A stretch of 64,000 nt of DNA from Portulaca oleracea. Taxonomy: Eukaryota > Streptophyta > Magnoliopsida > Caryophyllales > Portulacaceae. Both the position numbers and the translations under genes were made by a program. Where the stretch lies: contig CM055889.1 in NCBI GenBank assembly GCA_029582165.1, positions 16,648,341-16,712,340 of the forward strand, read 5' to 3'. The notes beneath the pieces are model-generated. The model ran no database searches. It worked only from the letters and a program-made list of their open reading frames with translations, and was not told where the DNA came from. Below are positions 56,903 through 64,000 of this stretch, piece after piece. The stretch's first letter is position 1. Each line of letters opens with the position of its first letter.

Positions 56903-59900
56903 TGTAACACCCCAAAACCATAATCACACAATTACCCTAATACCACTGGTAATCCTGTGATTAACGCAGCGGAAAACGGTCTGAGGTATTACCGCCGTCC
57001 AACTAAGGACAAGGCACACGTCAACCAAACAACAACAATCCCAAAAAAGATAATGACGACATCAAACACAACCATCAAACAAGGACCATCATCAAGAACA
57101 ACAGATTCTAAAACTTTGTCCCCCAAAACAAAAGGGTTATACACGCCCACATATTGAAGTAAACCTCAAAATACAACTTCAACCATGTAAAATTCCCAAA
57201 GTAAATCAACATTAAGACACAACGCTTGTGGAGTTCCGGCGATGTTCTTATGGAGGGGCTACCTTACAACTGAGGAGCGAAATCACTATTGTTTACCCTT
57301 ATCCTTTACTTGAGTGCTCGGACCGCCTAAAAACAAAACATAAAAAAAAACAATACGCAAAGTGAGTGGGGGAAACACTCAGTACACAAACCTCCAACAC
57401 GTCAAACCGTTCGTAAACGATTTTTAGTGCCGGCTCTTAAAACAGCTTGAAAAAAAAGGGAAGGGAATAACATGAGTAAAGTGACTAAAATAAATCATGA
57501 TAGATGAAATAAAATAGAATTGCTATGTATATAAATATAGGAGTGGTATCCCTTACGATCGATGCTAAGCATCTCACACACGCGCATGCCCAAACCGATC
57601 TGAAGTTTGGATTGGGTGACTGCTTAGCAGTCGACACTGGCCAGGTCTAGGACACTCTGATCAGGAGCATCTAAATAGTAATGCTAGAATTTTCAAGACT
57701 AGCTAACGTAATTTAAAAGAGGTGGTACCACTTAAACCTCAAATAGAAATTATTAGAACATGACTTGAAATATAAATAATAAACGTTGATGGATAATTAA
57801 AAGATTGGACAATTTGCGTACCTTGAAACGAAGTGAAAACCGGTGTGTGTCTCGTGCTCGGGATGGCTAGGGTAACTTGAGAATTTGGAAGTAGAATAAA
57901 GAGAATATTCATTAGGATTTTAGGAGATTGTAGGGATTTAGCAACCCTTGGGAAAGGAACTAGAATTGAAATTAATAAAAGAAAATTTCAGTTTTTCACC
58001 AATTCATATTTTTGCCACAACTTGAGCTAGAAAACTCTGACAAAGGCCCAATTAAAACAATGGAGAGTTTGTAAAGATTACTAGGTAAGTAAGATAATTA
58101 GTTTAGTTGCAAAGGAAATCCAAAAAGTTTGGAAACTAATATAAGAAGCATTAAAATTTCTTAAGATCATGTAAAACTGACGATAAAGGAATAAAAAGTT
58201 ATAAAAATGAGTGTTAGGACTTTGAAGGTTTCAAACCAAACTCTTGAGGTTATTTAACTTAGGACCTCCAGCCTAGAGGTTTATTCGCCCATCCCAACTC
58301 CAAAAGCAAGCCCTAAGTTGACATAATCACTTTAAGTTGCCAAACTTGAAATAGTAAGACAGGAAAACATATTTTAGATTATAACCTCCGAAACACGACC
58401 ACATATCTCACTCTCTCGGTATCCAGTGAAGGTCCAAGACCCCAATTTGGAAAGCTTACAGAATGTTCTTCAAGTCTTATGTTGACCATAAATTGGTTAG
58501 AGCATCCTAAAAGGTCGAATCGTAGCCATAAAATCGGAACATACAATAAAAATTTATGGGCAGAACCCAGTTTACAGCTTCTTAATGAAAACCTCGTATC
58601 TTCTATTCCCGACATCGTATGGACGCATACTATATATTTTCGGAAAGCTTAGAACGTCACCTAAAACTCTTATGTTCATCAGTAAGACCAACAAGGTCCC
58701 CAAATGGCCGGAATTCTTGCATTTACCTACTGACTACACTCACATCACAGATTGCGTACCCTTCTCGATTTTGGTCGTAACTTGGGTTATACATATCGGA
58801 ATCCCGAAATTCCAAAGCCCTGAGTTAACTAACATCATAGGCTATCATTTCAAGAGAGAAAATGGAATAAAAACACACTTTAAGGTCTCTGGAAATTCCC
58901 GATCCCCAACAGAATGCACAGGGTCATGAATTTAGCCTTGCATGCATGTTTATACCTCAAATTTACACGATTTCGCCTCCAAGAACACACCACACGATAA
59001 ATCCATATTTTCCCAGAATTGAGAAGCTCAGAAACAACCACCATTCATGCTCAAAATCCACATGCAACACCAAAACTCACCAAACTCAACACATATAACT
59101 CAACTCACTTCAAATCTCACTCAAAATTCCACCCAAACATTATTACCACATGAATTCATGTTAAAAGAGGATAAAGAAAGTGAAAACATCAATTTCTAAC
59201 TCATTAAAAACATAAATTCAGATTATACAAGTGAATAAAAATGGAAGGAGAAGAGTATACCACTTGGAATTGAGTTGAAAAAGTGAACAAGAGGAAGGAA
59301 GATGAAGGTGGTGCTTCCGGTGGTCGCCGGCCACCGCTGGCTGCCGGAATCTGGCCGGAAAAAGATGGGGGGGGGGGGCTGGCTGGTTGGGTGCCTCGGC
59401 CAAATGGTCCAGGAGGAAGGAAGGAAGAGTTTGTAATGTTGTGGTAAAATGAGACCATTAACCTCCCCCATCCCCCTTATAAAACCAATTCTACCATAAA
59501 ATAATCAAATTAATTAATACTAGTGGAAAAATATGGGGGAGGATAGACAGAATATTAGGAGAATTTGGATGCTAGAAACATGTTACTAAACTTATAAAAT
59601 GGAGGGTTAAACTTGTAAAGGTTAAATGATAACAATATTTAGCAAGGAATTGATAAAATCCTTTTACCCGTAAAATTTAAAACGAATAACATAACCGCTT
59701 AAAATAGACTAGGGGGTACTTAAAATATTTAAATAATAAGACTCGGGAAGGGAATTTAAAATTCCAAATTGATAGAAATGACCCGCTCAGCCATCTCCTT
59801 GCCCGACACCTGTCACCGTTAAATAAACAGTAAAGCAAAAAATTTAATAACGAAACTTAACTAATTAAAATTAATTAGCAAGTTAATTAATTGCTGATTT

Positions 59901-59916
59901 GGGGTGGGTCGTTACA
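56903..59916. mobile_element. Solo LTR, 3,014 bp, TSD GTAAT, inserted in copia ORF3
   Basis: It starts TGTAACACCCCAAAACC and ends GGGGTGGGTCGTTACA. GTAAT flanks both sides (56,898-56,902 and 59,917-59,921). The copia frame on either side is continuous once the insert and one TSD are removed. The length and TGTAACACCCC start suit a gypsy (Tekay/chromovirus-like) LTR; the clade is from memory. No gag or pol is inside, and the ORFs in it lack domains. Confidence 0.88.
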
Positions 59917-60578
59917 GTAATAGAATTCATCGCCTTGAAAGAAAAGATGGCAACCCATATTAGAGAGGTTGGTGAGAAAAGAAAAGTGTGTACCTTGAAG
60001 GTCGTCCAGATCAACCTTTTCAGAGTGGAGTAGAGGGCGAGTTTTGAATTGTTCAAGGCGTTTCTTTAGCATCTCCTGAGAGGATGCTGCGATGGCGGCG
60101 GGCCGAGGAATAAGAGCAAGGTCATCGGTGGATGAGTTGTTAGAGGTGTTGTCTGGGGTGGAGGGAGGTTTCTGGAGCGGAGGCGTTTGGCCACGCTCGA
60201 AGTGGTAGCAGGGCGAGAAGCACATTTTGTCATGGTTGAGAGTGAGAGAGAAGCAAGACAGAAGAAGAAGGAGCAGTGAAGAATAAGAGAGAAAGTGATG
60301 TGGAATGAAGAATGGTGGGGGTGAAAGGTCGAGGTAAAAGGGTGATTAAATAGTGGAGGTGGTAGGAAAGAGTGATGATGATTATGACGGAAGGGTAGAA
60401 ACGGTAACTGGGGATGGTTGAATGAAGAAGGAAAGAGTAGACAGGGAGTGACTAAATTTAGACGGGATGGATTGATGGGACGGTTAATTAAGGAAGGGGA
60501 GTAAGTATGGAAGGTGGGGGAAGAACCTTGGGAAGGTAAATATTTTGAAAAGTATTTTGAAAACAGATTTGAAACCAC
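59917..60578 (-). pseudogene. Third ORF of the copia element, proximal part
   Basis: The frame from about 60,225 to 59,922 is open with SSQEMLKKRLEQFKTRPLLH and LTNLSNMGCHLFFQGDEFYY, where the solo LTR interrupts. The upstream frame 60,578-60,066 overlaps in another phase and is low-complexity. A frameshift probably lies near 60,200. The role of the protein is unknown. Confidence 0.55.
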
Positions 60579-60974
60579 AGAAAAAAGGAAAGGAAATAAA
60601 AAGAGATCCGAAGAGAGAGGAAAGGGAAATTGCAGTGAAAAACTGATTTAAAAAAATAAAAATGACTGAGATACATATGGAAGATGTACTCAGTTCATTG
60701 TCAAGGCCAATTTTGTTGTGGGTAAGATGAGATGAATGTTATGATGAGGACATTAGTCGATCATAGAACAGATAAGAGGACATACCAGACCAGATGAGGT
60801 CCTTAGAATGTAGCTCCCCCTCAGATGATGCTGGGGAGAGGAATGAGGTCCTCAGAAAGGACAGTCTTCCCCTCAATAGATGCCATGATGGTTAAGGATC
60901 GAGTTGAAGCATGCCAAGTTCTTGGCGAATGAATGTAAACTAATCCTCTGGCAATGGTTTGGTGAATATATCAG
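60579..60974 (-). other. Copia spacer between RNase H and third ORF
   Basis: Purine-rich on the plus strand with no coding motif. It is the expected linker downstream of pol. Confidence 0.4.
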
Positions 60975-61289
60975 CTAGTGAAGATGAGTCGGAACAAACT
61001 TCAAGCTGATATTTCCTTTATCAACGTGGTCACGGATGAAGTGATGATGTATTTTGATGTGTTTTGTCCGTGAGTGCTGCACCGGATTCTTGGTAATTTG
61101 AATTGCACTTATGTTATCACACTTGATGGGTACATTTGTAAAGTGAAGTCTGAGGTCCTCCATTTGGTGTGTGATCCACAAAATTTGGGCACAACATGAT
61201 CCGGCTGCGACATATTCAGCCTCAGCAATGGAGAGTGCTACTGAGGTCTGTTCTTTGGATTGCCAGGAGACAAGTGAGGCTCTAAGCAT
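60975..61289 (-). pseudogene. Copia RNase H
   Basis: SWQSKEQTSVALSIAEAEYV, a CAQILWITHQMEDL segment, CDNISAIQITKNPVQHSRTK and HIKIHHHFIRDHVDKGNISL form the complete C-terminal half of Ty1/copia RNase H. The TKNPVQHSRTKHI box is characteristic of SIRE-like clades. The domain start near 61,380 is degraded. Confidence 0.9.
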
Positions 61290-61385
61290 TTGACATCCTC
61301 CTGTGGTGCTTTTTCTATCAACTTTGTATCCGGCAAAGTCCGCATCACTGTAACCACAGAGATAGAGGTCTGGCTGTCGAGGGTA

Positions 61386-62391
61386 CTAAAGGCCTAAACT
61401 TTTGGTTCCTGCAAGATAAAGCAAAATTCTCTTGACAACAGAGAGGTGAGATTCTTTTGGGGAGCTTTGGAAGCACGCACATAAGTAAACACTGAACATA
61501 ATATCAGGACGACTTGCGGTAAGATAGAGAAGGGAACCTATCAAACCTCTATATAATTTTTCAGAGACAAGTTTACCTGTGAGGTTTGAATCAAGCTTGA
61601 GAGTGGAGGACATTGGAGTTGATGAGTGCTTGAGGTGTTCAAGCTGATATTTTTTTAGGAGCTCCGAGATATACTTTCTTTGATTCAGGAAGATGCCTTC
61701 ATGAGATTGTTTGATTTGTAGGCCTAGGAAGAATGTTAATTCTCCCACGAGGCTCATCTCGAATTCAGCACTCATGAGGTGAGAGAATCATCAAAAAGAT
61801 ATGAATGTGAGGCACCAAAAATGATGTCATTAACGTAGATTTGTGTGATGATGAATTCACCATTCTTTTCCTTGATGAAGAGTGTTTTGTCAACTTTGCC
61901 TCTGGTGAAATCATTTTAAAGGAGAAACTTGCTGAGGCACTCATACCAGGCTCTGGGAGCTTATTTCAACCCATAGAGGGCCTTATGTAGATGGAATACA
62001 TGATCATTGTGTGTGATGTCCTCAAAGCCTGGTGGTTGTTCAACATAGACTTCTTCAGCCAAGTCTCCATTGAGAAACCCACTTTTGACATCCATTTGGT
62101 GTAGTTGATGTTCTTGGCGGATGCTAAAGCAAGGAGGATCCCGATGGCCTCTAGACAAGCAACAGGGGCAAAGGTCTCATCATAATCGATTCCTTGTTCT
62201 TGATTATAGCCTTTGGCGACCAGCCTGGCTTTATTTCTGGTGATGGCTCCATTTTCATCCAGTTTGTTCCAAAAAATCCATTTGACACCGATGACTGGAT
62301 GATGGTGAGGTCTGGGAACTAGAGACCAGACTTTGCTTCTTTTGAACTGATTTAACTCCTCTTGCATGGCATTAATCCAGCTAGGATCCAA
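61386..62391 (-). pseudogene. Copia reverse transcriptase, active site altered
   Basis: [60 protein letters not shown] and a TFFLGLQIKQ block show the canonical Ty1/copia RT. The catalytic box near 61,830-61,815 reads YVND in place of YVDD. Frameshifts occur near 61,960 and 61,780. Both changes would inactivate polymerisation. Confidence 0.88.
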
Positions 62392-62456
62392 TAAGGCCTC
62401 ATGGTGGTGCTTTGGTTCAATATGCTAGACAAAGGCATTAAAAGCACAAAAATTTC

Positions 62457-63470
62457 TTAAGGAGGACCTTGTGCGTATACTTGAATTAATATCTGTAAGG
62501 AGATTATCAGCTGGATGAGCAGCTTTGAGCTTGTAGGTGATTTCAGGTTCTGAGGGAGCCTGAGCTGGAGATACTTGAGTTGAAGGCTGCGATGTAGATG
62601 CCTGAGGAGATGATGAGGCATGAGGTGAAGATGCAGCCTCAGGTGTGAGAGTAGGAGGTGGTGAGGCTTGTGGGATATTTTGAGTGAGAGGAACATGAGA
62701 GAGCTTAGGAGAAGGCTCAACATCACTGTCACTAACAGGAGTTCAGATGTTTGTTTGTCCCACAGAGGCAGCCTCATCAAAGACGACATGGATGCTTTCT
62801 TCTACAGACCTTGAGGTTTTGAAGTAGATTCTGTAGGCCTTGCTTGTAGATGAGTATCCAACAAAAATTCCTTCTTCACTTCGAGCATCAAACTTGCTGG
62901 TTGGCCTCTTTCCATTGATGTGAACAAAGCATTTGCAGTCGAGGACCTTGAGATGACTGATGTTTGGTGCCTTCCCTTTAAATAACTCATAAGGAGTCTT
63001 TTTCAGAATGGATCTAATAGTTCAACGATTCAGAATGTAGTTTGATAGATTGATGATCTCTGCCCAAAGGAATTTTGGGAGGTTATTAGCACATATAATT
63101 GTTCTTGCCATGTCCTCTAGGGTGCAATTCTTTCTTTCAACAACTCCATTTTGCTGAGGGGTTCTTGGTGCGGAGAAATTATGAGTTATTCCCATTTCTG
63201 CACAGAATGCTCCAAACATATCCTTGTTGCCGAACTCCCTACCATGATCTGTCCTTAAAGCTTTGACAGAGCTTCCTGTGAGGACCTTGAGTTGTTTGTA
63301 GAGCTTTGAGAAGTGCTCAAAGGCTTATGTTTTGCTTTTCAAAATGAACACCTAGGTAAATCTTGAAAAATCAAATATTATAACAAGAATATAGGAACTA
63401 CCTCCAAGACTTTTGTAAGGGATAGGACAACAGAGGTCCATGTGTAGGAGGTCAAAACATTTTGAGGTGG
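62457..63470 (-). pseudogene. Copia integrase and linker
   Basis: From 63,470 down, FDLLHMDLC and a RTDHGREFGNKDM stretch give the first two acidic residues, and PQQNGVVERKN gives the catalytic Glu. The frame 63,219-63,022 is open. A shift and a stop separate it from the C-terminal ELFKGKAPNISHLKVLDCKC block (62,990-62,802). A Pro/Ser-rich linker with stops follows at 62,789-62,457. The N-terminal HHCC zinc part is missing (see gag). Confidence 0.85.
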
Positions 63471-63966
63471 TCACAGACTTGAGATGATAGCAATGCTGCT
63501 GAATCTCTTGTACATCTCCTCAATGGATTCATTTTCTTCCATTTTAAAGGCCTCATACTTCTGGACTAGAATGTCCACTTTGATGTCCTTAACTTGGCTT
63601 GTGCCTTCGTATAAGGTTGTCAAGTAGTCCCAAACCTGTTTGGCATTTTCACAGTTAGAAATACGTTCAAAATCATTGGAATTAAGACTACTATACAGTA
63701 GATTTAGAGCTCGGATGTTTTTCCTCCGTGGTTCAAGCTCTGTAGCCGACATCTCGGATCTTGGCTTTGGAACATCCTTGTTATCACTGTCTTTCTTTGT
63801 AGGAGTAGGAAAATCCCCTTCAGTGACTATGATCCATAAATCCTCATCTTGGTCTTTGATGAATATTTCCATTTGTCTCTTCCACATCTTATAGTTTTCA
63901 CCAGTAAGCAGTGGAGCTCTTGTCCACGAACGTCCTTGAGGAGCTTCATTTGTGTTGATATCGGCC
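63471..63966 (-). pseudogene. Copia gag N-terminus fused directly to integrase
   Basis: Starting MADINTNEAPQGRSW, the frame carries TGENYKMWKRQMEIFIKDQD and KQVWDYLTTLYEGTSQVKD, the conserved Ty1/copia Gag (UBN2-like) core. It runs out at about residue 165 (FSSIAIISSL) and is followed within a few bases by integrase sequence. The remaining gag, the CCHC knuckle, the protease and the integrase N-terminus are absent, so more than 1 kb has been deleted. Confidence 0.88.
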
Positions 63967-64000
63967 ATGATCTTTTCCACGAGTGGTTAAACTCTTGGAT

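Larger units (their letters stand above)
54950..64000 (-). mobile_element. SIRE-like Ty1/copia retrotransposon, minus strand, 5' end outside window
   Basis: Reading from 64,000 down, the order is gag, integrase, RT, RNase H, a third ORF, a polypurine tract and the 3' LTR. INT before RT marks Ty1/copia, and the extra ORF between RNase H and the 3' LTR is typical of SIRE/Maximus-type elements. Much of gag, protease and the integrase N-terminus is deleted. A 3-kb solo LTR is inserted in the third ORF. The element interrupts the pararetrovirus plus copy at 54,949. Confidence 0.9.

Noticed and set aside
59204..59471. Pro-rich minus-strand ORFs in the solo LTR
   Set aside because: Three frames overlap in the same GC-rich stretch with a long G-run and have no domain. 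They lie inside a solo LTR.

Overview
This window looks like nuclear DNA of a flowering plant, probably a eudicot, in a repeat-dominated region. The evidence is a spliced host gene with plant introns, L1-type LINEs, Ty3/gypsy and Ty1/copia elements, Tourist-, Stowaway- and Mutator-like MITEs, and decayed copies of an endogenous plant pararetrovirus. I see only one convincing host gene, a three-exon heptahelical transmembrane protein (HHP4-like, ADIPOR/Hly-III family) on the minus strand at 19.4-22.0 kb. I do not name the species.

Layout. 0-6 kb: a remnant of a LINE-type RRM reading frame, MITE relics, a long ATGAGCAT-rich array with a period near 176 bp that is split by a Mutator-like MITE, and an (AT)n tract. 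6.6-11.2 kb: a candidate solo LTR with a LINE 3' end inside it, then a decayed L1 LINE. 11.2-19.1 kb: AT-rich DNA with a 381-bp tandem duplication and a dense set of Tourist, Stowaway and Mutator-like MITEs. 19.4-27.2 kb: the HHP gene, a 172-bp duplication, a 1.03-kb solo LTR with exact TSDs, and a Stowaway MITE.

27.2-64 kb is one nested complex. Two copies of a caulimovirid-type endogenous pararetrovirus lie in inverted orientation and meet near 36.64 kb. The minus-strand copy carries coat protein, movement protein, protease/RT/RNase H, an intact 337-aa downstream ORF, a TATA box and a tRNA-Met primer-binding site. It is broken by a 5'-truncated LINE that encodes an RNase H and has 15-bp TSDs. 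The plus-strand copy is broken by a 15,440-bp Tat-type gypsy element (TSD CAAAC), and again by a minus-strand SIRE-like copia element whose 3' LTR starts at 54,950. A 3,014-bp solo LTR (TSD GTAAT) sits inside the third ORF of that copia element. The nesting gives a clear relative order: virus first, then LINE, Tat and copia, with the solo LTR after the copia.

The most unusual structure is in the Tat-type element. A short palindrome, ATCCGCGCGGAT and close variants, recurs dozens of times through its LTRs and other non-coding parts and is essentially absent from gag, pol and the coding exons of an antisense ORF. It reappears inside the predicted intron of that antisense ORF. The inverted pararetrovirus pair, which could give a long hairpin RNA, is the second most interesting structure.
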